DNA of 64,000 bases from Saccharum officinarum (lineage: Eukaryota > Streptophyta > Magnoliopsida > Poales > Poaceae), in contig CM036160.1 of NCBI GenBank assembly GCA_020631735.1, positions 109,023,250 to 109,087,249 on the forward strand, in the 5' to 3' direction. The position numbers and the translations under genes were made by a program. Below, piece after piece: positions 43,441 to 54,655 of the stretch (within the stretch, counting starts at the first letter, position 1; each line of letters begins with the position of its first letter). The notes beneath the pieces were generated by a model that was given only the letters and a program-made list of their open reading frames with translations, had not been told where the DNA came from and did no database searches.

Positions 43441-45384
43441 AATATGTTTGCTATCTGCAGTTAGCTAGGAGTAGACTAGTGTGTTAGGCATGAGGCTTTT
43501 GGTTTGGCATGCAACTAGTACTAGCTCTCTAGCCTTATTGGGCACAATTATTATTATTTTTGTTACTGGAACTCTAGATATAACGATTAACGAGTTTGTA
43601 GTTAGGTAGCCTATATGGCTATATATAGAGACCTGTTATTGGTAAACGACGTGACGATCATTAGTTACAAAATTTGCCGATGCTACGATAGGATATTTAT
43701 ATTTAATATTCATGTTATAATATAGTTACTAAGTTTTCAGAGGGAATCTCGTGACCATTCCGTCCATCAGGTACGGATTAAGGCCCCGTTCGTTTGACAC
43801 GGAATCACTCCCAGGAAGAATTCTCGGCCGGAATCATTAGACAATTTATATAAGTTTTTATTAGCTGGATTGGTTGCTGGTATCATTTTGCCCAAACCGA
43901 ACGAGTCCTAAGTAGGGCCGACCACATGTGTGTGCTCTGCAGAGCTACACGTACAACGGTGGAAGGTTTTCAAGGCCACGTTTGTAGACCACGCCTTGTC
44001 CGTACACACATGCTCCGATCCATGTGCGTGCATTTTGCTCGGCGGTTCGGTTTCAGTCGACAGGTAAAATGCTACAGGTCGATCGAGATTTGCAGGTTGA
44101 TGAACTAGGTAGAGACGATTCCTTGATCTATATGCTAGTGGTCTCTTTTTTCATTACGGTACCACTTCTTCTCCAGGATTTTAATTGTGACGAAGTGACG
44201 ACACCGAAGCCAGTGTGTTAACACCAGCGCCACCGGGCACCAGTCTACCACACGTAAGTTCCTCGGTCGATCGCGTCCATCCACCGCGACCGCATGCACA
44301 TCATGCATTAAACCCTCAAGCAACAGGACGGGGGCGCAAGCTGCCGATATATACGTGTAAAAGGCAGCACGGGAGAAAAAGGTCCTTGACCACAAACGCA
44401 GAAGCCAAATTGCACAAGTTGGGAGCAGAATATATATTGCCCTGCCGCCTTTTAACCTTTCTACATCTTCCTGCCGCTACTCGCTCGCTGCTGCTCCTTT
44501 TCCTTCTCTCCCTCTCTCCGGCCTCGTCACATCGCTCTCCGAGATCTAGATAGAGATAGCTAGAGAGAGAGAGGGATATGCATGCACGGAGCCCGTCCCG
44601 GCCCAGCGCGTGTGATAGCTTATGTTATCCACCGACCACTATTCAGTGTCGCCACGACGCCAATTTGCTGCTGCCTCTGGCACTAATTCGGCACGGCAGC
44701 GTGCGTGCATGCACCTGAGCCGATACAATACGTGCAACTTGCTGGTCTGTGCGCGCGGTCATGCCATAATTCATCTGGGCGCCCTTTATTAGTTTGCAGA
44801 ATCTCTGGGAGAGGGGAATGTACATACTAATAACACTATATTTAGTACAGTTGGGCGTGCTGCCGCCGCGCCTATGATGAAATGAACGGTGGGGAAAACA
44901 TTTTAAATTTGACTGAGTGAAAAGAAAGATGAAAGTAAATAGTAAATGTCGATGTCATATCATAAACAGTGTTGAGACATTAACGTCATGGACGGTGTTG
45001 AACAGTTGTCGGAGCGCGGAGGAGGCGGGGAAAACTCCTGGTCGAGGGATATCTTATACTACTCCGTACTACTACTTTTGTGTTCACGCACAGCAGGTTT
45101 AGAACGAATATACTACTCCGTACTACTATTTTTGTGTTCACGCACAGCAGGTTTAGAACGAAAGAATTTCATTGGAATCGCACTGAAATTTCACAAGACT
45201 CAGTTCATCACAGGAAAAACACTGGAACAGGTAAATTTTCTCGCATTCCAAGCAGGCCCTTAGTTTGTTTTTTTTTTGACAACTGCCCTTAGTTTGTTGG
45301 TTGACAAAACCTATTCCTTCGTGCCATTGTATTGACTAGTGCTAACGTGCTCACTCCATTTGGGGAATTAGATCAGCATCGATT
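43441..45384. other. Intergenic, no supported gene
   Basis: It includes a small MITE-like stretch at about 43782-43912 (GGCCCCGTTCGTTTG to CCGAACGAGTCC). A CT-rich then GA-rich promoter-like stretch lies at 44440-44580. A partial tandem repeat ATACTACTCCGTACTACT is near 45055 and 45109. Short ORFs resemble nothing. Confidence 0.4.
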
Positions 45385-45760
45385 GGAGCATCTCCAAGAG
45401 TTTGCCAAAATTCACTTGGCAAATATCGTGATTTGGTAACTTGCTAAAATATATGGCAAGTGAAAAAATAGACTCTCTCCAAGAGTTTGCCATTTGGACT
45501 TGGTAAAATAAGAAGAGGCCCGCTAAGCGAACGAAGAGCCCCGCTAAGAAACGAAGAGCCCCGCTAAGCGAACGAAGAGCCCCGCACGCGAAGCCGGATG
45601 CGCGTTCGCGCTCAGCGCGCAATAATGCGCGTGGAGGGGGGAGATTTGCCAAATTGCTAAAATTTGCCAAGTTGGATGCCAAACTGTTGGAGCACAATTT
45701 TTCCTGTTTTGCCAAAAATAGATGGATGCCAAGTTGATTTGGCAAACTCTTGGAGATGCT
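45385..45760. mobile_element. MITE with long GCATCTCCAAGAG ends
   Basis: Inverted ends: GGAGCATCTCCAAGAGTTTG at the left and its near-perfect inverse at 45738-45760. The interior holds a second inward copy of CTCTCCAAGAGTTTGCCA at about 45475 and a 21-bp tandem repeat. No coding capacity. Confidence 0.7.
45512..45594. repeat. 21-bp tandem repeat inside the MITE
   Basis: About four units of AAGAGCCCCGCTAAGCGAACG, one unit one base shorter and the last degenerate. Confidence 0.8.
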
Positions 45761-46684
45761 TTCTCATCCAGTTCATCTTTTACGGAAATGATTTATTACG
45801 GGTGTGCATGCGTTAGCCAAGGCGCTCGCACGCCTCCCGCACTTAGCCCCGCCCTCACCCGCTCGCACGCCTCCCACACTCAGCCTTGCCCGCGCTCGCA
45901 CTCAAAAGCACCCACTCTCTCTCTCTCTCCCTCCCTCCCCCCCTCTCTCTCTCTCGCTCGCTCGCTCGCTCGCTCCCGACGGCGTCCACCCGCTCCCACG
46001 CCCGCGCCGGCCATGGCGGATCCGCTGGATCCGGCGGCAGCAGCAACGGATCCGCTCCAAGTAGGCCTCCACCCCTCTCTCCTCTCTCCTCTTCCTGGAT
46101 CTAATTTCTAGGGTTCCGGCGAGCTCTCCCTATCATCTCTTCCAACACCGGTGGGCTAAAGAATGCCCGGCCGGGGGGAGGCTGGTAGGCCAGGCGGGAT
46201 GGTCGATGGACGGTTTAGGGGAGTTGGTGGCGGCAGGAGCGGTCGGGCCAGGGGAGCTCCGACCATGGTGGCGTCAGCGGCGGGGGGAGGGGGAGAAGGT
46301 GGCGCCGCGGGCGAGCTATGGTTTCACCGGAGCTCCGGAGAAACCATAGCTCAATGCGGTGAGGCGGTGGCGGCGGGTGCGAGGGTGCGCCTGAGTCGGG
46401 GAAAAGAGAGTTGTTGTGTTTTTTTTCTGACTAGAATCTGCTGTGGAGGAGGTGAGCGGGCGGAAAACCCAGATCCTGCACGCGCACGCTCTGGTAGCAC
46501 CCAATCTTTTAACTTTGTTCATGAACAACATGTAAAGAAGTACCAGTGCTACATTACATAAGCTAGACGACATATATATCATGAACAGAACACTTAGATG
46601 TTTATTAAAGATTCATACATCATGGACAGAACACTTAGTATTTATGGTCGTCTGAAATGTCCTGTTCTCGTACAAATAACCAGG
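45761..46684 (+). other. CT-microsatellite leader and orphan exon-like start
   Basis: A CT/CTCG-rich stretch (45917-45975) is followed by CCGGCCATGGCGGATCC with ATG at 46013, an open frame MADPLDPAAAATDPLQ, and a GTAGGC possible donor. It looks like the first exon of a plant gene, but no downstream plus-strand exons are recognisable. It may be a captured or abandoned first exon. Confidence 0.3.
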
Positions 46685-46795
46685 CCTCGATTAGTCCCTA
46701 AAAACTTTTGCCTTTTATAATAAAAGAGTATGTATGACACATGCATGGAGTACTAAATATAAACGGAAAAAAAACTAATTGCACAGTGTCTGTCG
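46685..46795. mobile_element. Partial MITE of the GTTTAGTTC-ended family
   Basis: GGCCTCGATTAGTCCC end, TGCATGGAGTACTAAATATA and CTAATTGCACAGTGTC; the remainder is missing. Confidence 0.5.
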
Positions 46796-46904
46796 GCCTC
46801 ACAGCCGTGACTGTCGGCCGATATATCCTATCCTAGGCATGCTAGCTGTGTCCTTCTCAGTCCGATGGCAACCTCTACACGCCGCGGTAACTAATATGGT
46901 ATCT

Positions 46905-47100
46905 ACTGTGCATGCACCACACAAACACAAGTTTGGCATCTGGTTCTCTCGCTCGGTCACGCCTTTTTCCCTTTCTTTGTGTGATGAAGCGGACAGGCGT
47001 GGTAGTATTTACTGTGCATGCACCACAACACAAGTTTGGCCTCTTTGTTCCCTCGCCCGGTCACGCTCTTTTCCTTCTCTGTGAAGTGAAGCGGACAGGG
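46905..47100. repeat. Two-copy tandem repeat, period about 106 bp
   Basis: ACTGTGCATGCACCACA begins copies at 46905 and 47011. Each ends in GAAGCGGACAGG. The copies differ by small indels. The GTGCATGCAC palindrome is at the head of each, and again at about 47102. Confidence 0.75.
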
Positions 47101-47854
47101 ACAGTGCATGCACGCACCAGCACCACGGAGAGGAGAGCAAGTTGCCGTGCGCGTGCGCCTGGACTGGTCCTGTGGTGGTGGTCTAGCCGTGTGCGGTGTG
47201 ACATTGACGCGCCAGGTGCGGAGCGGACGAGCGCGAGGCAGACGCACGCAACCGCGGAGTTTCTGGGAACAAAACATGTGTCGCCCCCGGGGAACGAAGC
47301 GGATCGCGGCCGGATTTGATGCGCATCCCATGCCCGCGCCGCGCGGACGGAAAGGGAGGGTCGGAGGGAGGTGGGAGCGCGTGAATGCGATGCGATCGCT
47401 GTGGGTTGTGGCGCTTGGCGAAGCTTTCCACGGAACAAGCTCCCCTGCAAAAGCTGTGGCCAGCAGTGGCCTGGCCCAAAAAAAAAGGAGAAGAGCTTGT
47501 CTCCTCGCCTACAACACATCAGTCCAGTTGCCAGTCCCGGGACACGGCCCGCAAAATTAGACATTTGGAAAATTGGAAGCCTTTGCCTAGCAGATAAATC
47601 GCCGTGCACACGGACAGCTTGAAGAGGACGGCACAACATAGAGCAGCGATTTTGCGGTAGATAGATGATTTTTTGCAATACCTGCTCCCCACTACTCATA
47701 TAGCAATTCCAGACAAGGCGCACAATTGCGTTATCAATTGCGCCAAAAATGCAGCCCATGCCAAAGTATCTAGACAAGCCTGGTGTTCCTAGTTCCTAGG
47801 ACATGAAAGTATCCTCACTGCTTTCGTTTCATGGATGAACTGCAAAATGTCAGT
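47101..47854. other. 3' flank of the G3BP-like gene
   Basis: No gene called. 47600-47854 probably holds the 3' UTR; 47101-47560 is GC-rich with unsupported ORFs. Confidence 0.4.
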
Positions 47855-50800
47855 CTACGCAGCAGCAGGGCCTTGTTGATGCCTAGGGCCATTGTTGCGC
47901 TCAACCCTCCCATTCCCGTTGTTGTTGCTGGGGCGTCGCTGTTGGTAGCCATTCCCAGAGTAGCCGTTGCCGTTCTGCTGGTAGCTATTCCTGTTCTGGT
48001 GGTAGCCGTTGCCGTTCTGAGGGTAGCCGTTCCCTTGTGGTCCTCGGACACGGCCTGAATAGTCGTTCCTCGTGTTATCTCCATCGTGGTAGTAGCCGTT
48101 GTTCTGACCACCCCACTGCCGCTTGTAGCTGTCCCCGTAGTAACCACCTCTCCCAGACTGGAAGCCATTGCCATTGTCATCCCCACGGGTGATAACACCA
48201 TCGACAACTTAAATGAAAAAGAAAAGGCATGTCAAATGAATTCAAACAAAAAAAAAATTGAACACACAGGCACAAACTAGTTCAAGCACAAGACCAAGAT
48301 AATTATATCGTGAAAGGTTAGGCAACTGAAAAGGCCCAATAATGGTAAACAGCTATTAGTTGCTAGAATTTAAATTAATTAACTATAAAGAAAATGTAGG
48401 GAGTTGCACATGAGCTAGTTCGCCGTGTATGGAAACATTTAGCCAGCCAAGGATGGAATGGAACCAAACCAAACTGCAGACTCCATCGGGTAAAAAATTC
48501 TTGCTAACAAACACAGCCATAACTTCTCTTCTCTGGGAATATAATTCAGAATTTATGACAGTAACAGGTCATGGTGCCATTACTTTTACAAAGCCACCTA
48601 TCTCTACAGTGAACATGTTGAGGCAGTATGTCAACAATTATGAACCAAAACATGTTCATTCGCCTAGACTAATGTAGATCGGAATGCTTTCTCACCTCGT
48701 GTTTTGGTTCTTTTCTCCTCAACATATGATTCTCTTGTGCCGAAATAAACCGTAGAAGCCTAAAAAAAGGAAATATTATTATTTGTAAATACTGTGAGCC
48801 ATCATTGAGTTATTCAAACTTTATAACCCACAGCACTTGCCCATCGTTCAGCGTAAGTCAAAATACATAGATAAATGTTCTCCAGCTAACTGAAACAACT
48901 TCAGTAATGTAGCTTATAGACTGCAGATGCCAAGAAAAGTAACCAAATACATGAATGCAACAGAAGAATTTAACTGCAAAGCATGCTCTAAAACAAGTCA
49001 ACTAAACAAGAAGGCAAACAAACCTCGATTGCTGCTACCATGGATTGCTGAGACTCAAATTCAACAAAGCCAAAGCAAAACTGATCAGGCTGCAACAACA
49101 TGAAGAAAATGTCAACAAGTGTAGAAACTAAAGCACATCCCACTCCTCAAATTCTTGTTTGGTTTGAGAAATGTTATGAGTTGATCCATCACCACTTCAT
49201 TCCCCTTTTGCATACAATTAGTATAAACATGATGAATGGGGCCATCCCACCAAAATTCATAGAATCACCTAATGATGGATCAACCCCTCAAAACCAAACA
49301 CCCATAAACCTACAACTTAAACTAACCTGGCATTTGACTTGTATACCACCAGATTTAATAGAACCAAACTTGCTGAACTCTTGTTCCACCATTTCAACAG
49401 TTGCGTCGAAAGGTAAATTCTTAACAAAAATTGAGTACCCTGGCTCTGCAAAGCAAGGCAGCGTTACAATTCAGAATAAACCCCATTATTTTCTTGTTTC
49501 TTTAAACAAGAAACTGAAGTAGAGAAGAGAAACTAACCATCATGTGATTTATTTTTAGGAACACTTTTATCGCCTGGGAGGGCATTATCAGTAGAATGAG
49601 CAGGTTTTGAAGGTGAGGACACATTTTTCTCCACATTTTGAGCCGCCTTTGGCCTTGGATTGGGTTTGGCGGGTCTGGCAGCTGGGGCAGGCTGTGTGCT
49701 CTCCCTCATGGTTTTAACCTACAAGTCACCAACAGACAATACAAATAAATATGCCAACACGCAATTCGCCAGATGATTGAAAAAAGGCAATATAATAACT
49801 CATGCCAACACGCAATTCGCCAGATGATTGAAAAAAGGCAATATAATAACTCAGACACATTAGATACTTGCAGCGGTAAAAGGTACATGAAAGTAAAAAT
49901 AAAAAATAAAAACTCACAATTGATGCATAAGACTTCCTAGTTACTTCCTTCTCATCTGATGAGGGAGGAGCTGGAGCAGACTTCACAACTGGTGTGGGAG
50001 CTGTAGCTGCCTTCTCGACTGGTGCGCAAGGAGCTGGAGCAGCCTTCACAACTGGTGCACGAGGAGCTGGAGCAGCCTTCTCAACTGGAGCAGGAGGTGC
50101 TGGAGCACCCTTCTTCTCAACTGGTGCGGGAGGTGCTGGAGCAGCCTTCTCAACTGGTGCGCGAGGAGCAGGAGCAGCCTTCTCAACTGGTGCGCGAGGT
50201 GCTGGGGCAGCCTTCTCAACTGGTGCGCGAGGTGCTGGAGCAGCCTCAGGAATCTTCTCCAAATCCTTGTTAACTGCTTTCTCAGCAGTAAGAGGAGTTG
50301 AAGCCTCAGGTACCTTGTCCACATCCTTGTTAACCACTTTCGCACATGTCTCAACAACAGGATCATTTTTAGCTGGAGAAACAACATTTGCAGAGGTGCT
50401 GACAACTTCACCATTGGGCAGGGTTGTGATCTGTGTGCTTTTATTATCATGGTTAGCTACAACTTCCTTCACCTCAGTTGAAATCCGGGTAAGTCTGAAC
50501 ATATCATTCAAAACATAATAGCCTCTGTTTTCCTGTGGAGCAAGAAAGAATGACTGTGTGAACTTCTGTTTCACAGCATCGGTTGTAAAATATCCAGCAA
50601 CCAAAATGAGCACACCATCCACATGGGATGGCTGTGCATCAACAGTCTCTATCTCTATCAAACAGTCAGCAAAGTCTGTAGACACAAGTTGCTCCTTGAT
50701 ATCCTGCTCAAGCACATAAAATAAATTGATCAGCCCATCAGAATCAACATAGGAATAAAAAGCTATGACTGATTTATACAAGATATAAACAATAAATCAG

Positions 50801-51516
50801 AGCTAAAAATCATAATTTCAAGTACTAGTCCATGCTCCACCCATTCACTTGTTATTCCTACGTTTGAAGTAACTAAATTCACTTGCTTTTCTTGTTACTT
50901 CTATACATATAGAGATAAGGCATTGCCAACTTTGTTCAATTTGAAACCAAGATTTAATCGAGACAGGAGCCTATGGGAGTGTTTGGTTTGATCTATGGAG
51001 TGGCCCACTACCTCTATTTTTTTTCTAGTTAAAAAAATAGGAATCATCGTAAAAGAACAGTTTGTTGGTCATGATATACTAGCGTAGATAACCTATCAGC
51101 CATATATTTGATTAGCTTCTAAATTAATAAGGCATAAGAAACATGTCATCAAAATTCACATTATTGAAACCAGACAAAACTTCTATTCCAAAGTTCCTAG
51201 AATCCATTGATAGCACTAGCATCATGACGTTGCAGAGAACTTACATTAATTGTGGTTACATTCATCATTTTCCCATTAGAATCTGTTCGACCAAGAATAC
51301 TTGAGTCATTATAGAACTTATAGGCATCCTCTCGTGTGTAACAAAGAGTTTGGTAGTATTGTTTAACAAATGCTTTAGCAACCTGTAAGCAGAAACATCA
51401 TTACTTTCAGTCCAACTCAGCGATTATTGACAAACATAAAGGTTAATTAAAGGGTTGAAAAACAATACCACTTGTGGAGTAAAAGAAGTAGCTGGGCTCC
51501 CAGCTTCCAAGGCCAT
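47855..51516 (-). CDS. G3BP-like RNA-binding protein (NTF2 + RRM)
   Basis: A stress-granule-type RNA-binding protein. Eight coding exons, all GT-AG: 51516-51469, 51382-51245, 50703-49918, 49718-49538, 49445-49327, 49089-49024, 48759-48696, 48207-47855, giving 584 residues. The NTF2-like domain is about residues 10-135 (VVAKAFVKQYYQTLC, EDAYKFYNDSSILGR, FTQSFFLAPQENRGYYVLND). Then comes an acidic linker, a Pro/Ala repeat, a single RRM (RNP2 IFVKNL; RNP1 FCFGFVEFE) at about 386-450, and a Gly/Asn/Gln/Tyr-rich tail with NGNGY repeats. The order is that of plant G3BP-like proteins. The start ATG lies two bases into its exon, so a 5' UTR exon is spliced on (donor at 52837/52836). Downstream phases close without a break, so I consider the gene intact. 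Confidence 0.95.
49751..49852. repeat. Perfect 51-bp tandem duplication in a G3BP intron
   Basis: 49751-49801 and 49802-49852 are identical. It lies in the 199-base intron between coding exons 3 and 4, so the intron was about 148 bases before. Confidence 0.95.
49973..50250 (-). repeat. Coding minisatellite: APAPxAPVEKA repeat
   Basis: Eight or so 30-36 base units encode APAPRAPVEKA and variants (PPAPVEKKG, RAPVVKA, CAPVEKA). It lies between the NTF2 domain and the RRM of the G3BP-like protein. It keeps the frame throughout. Confidence 0.9.
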
Positions 51517-51518
51517 TG

Positions 51519-52147
51519 CTGCACAAGGTATAGCAAAATTAGTATTTAAGCGCCTTGAAGTGGACTATTAGGAGATGCACGGTTATCCAGTGTAATAAAA
51601 AGGAAACAAGAAAAGATTCTATCTAGTTTGCCCAAGCACCCAAGTAGGAAGGTTACTGGGAAAAAGAAGCAGTAAGCAACCCCAAGGTAAATCATCCAAC
51701 AACCTATTCAAGTATGTAGTTACCATCTCTTTCTTCAGAAAGTAAAGCAAGACAACTTAACAACATCCGTATCCATAGAAAAAAGATTGAACTTCTTAAG
51801 AAAGGAAGTAATTTAAGTAAAGAAAATCAGTTATGCACTACTAATTCTGCAACAAAACCGCTCATTCCCGGCAAGGCAAGAGAAGCCATTGAAAAGCTAC
51901 TAAACATGGTAAAATTTTTTGGCATTGGGATAGATATTCCCCCTAGTTCTTCGAGATAAACAAGACGCATTCTATCACAAGCTGTTCCCGCCAAGAAAAA
52001 AAGTTACGTCTAACAAAAGATATCAATGTTGTTGAATTTGACCAGAAGTTCGGTGCTGGCTGCCATGCCCTTTATGTGTCTCCCTGTTTGTCGTCTCTTT
52101 TGGGTTTCATCTCTAGCCTACCCCAACTTGCTTGGGACAAAAGGCTA

Positions 52148-52178
<31 letters not shown>

Positions 52179-52836
52179 CGGTGCTGGCTGCCAAGTGCCA
52201 ACCAGGAGTACAAACGGCAGGAGACAGCATGATGGTTGTTCATGAATTCATGTTTCCTTCTTAATGCCCTGATTCCACATTGTGCATTTTCATACAGTAC
52301 TGGGAGCTGCGACTAGCTTAGCAGCAAATCAAAACCAGACAAATTCACGCTAGTTCACTGTTATATTGAATAAATGTCAATCTTTTTCACCAAAGGAAAC
52401 TTAAATTCCATCTAACCCAACCTTTTCCACCACAAGAAATAAATTCCATGTAATCCTACACAGGCGTAGGAAGCAAGAGGTTGATCGTTTTTCACCACAG
52501 GAAACATAACTTCCGTCTAATCCTACACAGGTGTAGAAGCAAGAGGATCTGATTGTCATGCCGCCATCAGAACACAAACAAAAACTCCAGCCAGAACCAC
52601 AACACGAATTCCAATCTACTAACCCCTCGATTGCAAAATAATCTCGGCACGAAAGAAACTACCCCCTCCCAAATTCGCAATTTACAGCCACTGGATTCCG
52701 AAGTAATCTCGCTACTAAAACAACGCCCCACCACAGTCGAGACAACCCGATCGCCAGTAATACACACATTCAAACAATCAAACCTATGCGGAGGGATCGA
52801 AAAGCATTGAAAGAGGGAAAAGAAAGGGATGCGAAC
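51519..52836 (-). other. 5' UTR intron of the G3BP-like gene
   Basis: Donor CCCAAG/GTTCGC at 52837/52836 and acceptor TTGTGCAG/CAATGG at 51519/51518, the start codon following two bases into the next exon. A leader intron of 1.3 kb often boosts expression in plants. It contains a SINE. Confidence 0.7.
52066..52176 (+). mobile_element. 5'-truncated SINE (Au-like) with target duplication
   Basis: The body includes CTAGCCTACCCCAACTTGC, TTGGGACAAAAGGCTATG and a (TTG)n tail, the 3' end of Au-type SINEs as I remember it. It is flanked by an exact 17-bp repeat TTCGGTGCTGGCTGCCA (52049-52065 and 52177-52193), the mark of target-primed insertion. Only about 110 bp, so the tRNA-like promoter head is missing. 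Confidence 0.8.
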
Positions 52837-53003
52837 CTTGGGAGCGGGAAGGCCCACGGAGACGGCGCCGCCACGAGACGACGCCGCCTTCGCCCGCGAC
52901 GGGAACGGCAAACCCTAGCGAGTCGACGCGAACGCGAGGCGAGTCGGCGGCGCGAACAGAAGCGAGCCACGGACGCCGGGGCGTGAAACGTGGGGCGTGA
53001 AGG

Positions 53004-53010
53004 GTTTATA
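53004..53010 (-). promoter_or_regulatory. TATA box of the G3BP-like gene
   Basis: TATAAAC on the minus strand, followed by a GC-rich first exon that ends at the donor at 52837. Confidence 0.5.
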
Positions 53011-54655
53011 GCGAAACAGGACAAGAGGGTTTCGAAAAGGGTTTAGTGAGGCGCGGGCTCCCGAAGCTACCATGTTTCTCTGACGTGTGGGGCCACACCT
53101 AACTTACCATGGGCTACACGCGTGACGGAGAGGGTGCGGTTGGGGTGGGTCTCGCCGTTTCGCCGTTTCATTTCCTTTCCTTCCCAGTCACGCGTGCAAA
53201 ACACTCCACGGGCCAAACATTATAATTTAGGGCCCATGTGACTTTCGTCCCTGTGTGTTAGGCCTGGCTGATCTAGGCCCGCCCAACAGTTTCCCAGCCC
53301 ATTAAGTTGTAGCGTGGGGCGGACGGTCGCCGGTGGCCTCGCCATTCCAATTTCCACTACGATTGGCCTGTGGCCACTGGCCACCACTACTAACTGCTCC
53401 AATGCCGCTGCGGGGCCGCCGTCGGTCGTCCCACCTCTTGCAGTGGTGGCGTCAGATGATGAATTTGACGAGGAGGGTGGAGGCGGCGATGCGTTCTCCG
53501 AGATCGCGATCGTCAGCTCACCGTTCCTAGCCAGCTGGCAGTGGCGCGCCGACCGCGTGCTCGACGAAACGCTTGTGAGACTCGCGCGCGCACTGTGCGT
53601 GGCGCCGGAGGGCGCTTGCTCCTATGTGCCATTGCCTGACTGGGAGAGCAGCGTCTCGCATCTGGGCCGCGCGTGCTAGCTGGCGGCGTCGCCCACCATC
53701 GGTGCCAGGTCCTGTTGCAGATGACCCGCTGATGGGGACGATGCTAACTTATTGCTTCCGCTGACATGGCGGCGCCGGCATTCCATGTGCGGTGCCGAAA
53801 GGCTTCCTCCCAAGCTCAGGACTGTTCGTCCGAGGCAGTACACATGTCCGAGCCGATGAATCTCCGACTGGTAAAGTTAACAGTCTGAAGGGGCATCGAG
53901 TGCCAGAGTTCTGTGGAAGTCGTTGTCAGATAACTCCCGGGAGGTGGATCATTGCATCTTGGGCTATTCACTGTGCGGGCACAGTTTGGAAAATGGCAGG
54001 CATGCATGCCGGTCTGGGATTGGAGTTGGAGGTAGTACGCCTTGCGCTGTCACTTTCAGCAAATGCCTGTCCTGTCCTTGTCTGTTCAATTCGTCTCTCT
54101 GCTCCCAATTTGCATCCGGTGTCATATCCCGTGTCCTACATGATCTGGCACTGCAGTGCTAGATGTCTTCACACCACTTATCGATTCCGTTTACTTTGGG
54201 GAGGGTAGTGGCACGTTTTGTTGATCATGTGTGAATGCCGGGTTGGAACTGTTGCATTCTTTTGGCTAAACAGTAAGACAGTTTGGACTACAGTTTTAGA
54301 ACCCCAGTTTGGTGTCATTAGCACTCTGCCAGAGTGGCTGAAGACATCTTGTTATCTATAATAGTATGAGATGTTCCAAAACTATAGAAGCCAAATGGTC
54401 CCTGCTTCATGAAAAAAAAGAAACAAGGGCTTGTGTAATTGTGCGGCATGATTCAATCAAAACAACATCACACCATTAGACAGAAGTTTACTAAGAATAT
54501 TATATTTATATTTCTTGCTTCTGGCAGCAAGATTAGTGTTGAGGATCATTTATACTCCTTCTACAGTTTAGTCTTCAGAAAAATAGAAAATGTCACATTT
54601 ACTAGTTGCTACTTGCTATAAGCTTCTTAATGGAAATGACTACTACAGCGCATAT
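53011..54655. other. Region between LONGIFOLIA and G3BP-like genes, no supported gene
   Basis: A 121-codon plus-strand frame at 53314-53679 has an acidic stretch (DDEFDEEGGGGD) but no family I recognise. Sequence to 54210 is moderately GC-rich and may be a gene fragment. 54210-54655 is AT-rich and holds the LONGIFOLIA 3' UTR. Confidence 0.4.

Noticed and set aside
47815..48207. 130-codon Thr/Met-rich ORF on the minus strand
   Set aside because: It is a wrong-frame shadow of the last G3BP-like exon, whose correct frame gives the NGNGY-rich tail.
50046..50450. Leu/Gln-rich minus-strand ORF and plus-strand Ala/Gly-rich ORFs
   Set aside because: They are shadows of the APAPxAPVEKA coding repeat.
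52148..52178. (GTT)n as an independent microsatellite
   Set aside because: It is the tail of the SINE, as shown by the flanking 17-bp duplication.
53314..53679. 121-codon ORF as a real gene
   Set aside because: No recognisable domain, no splice partners, GC-rich and next to a promoter; insufficient support.
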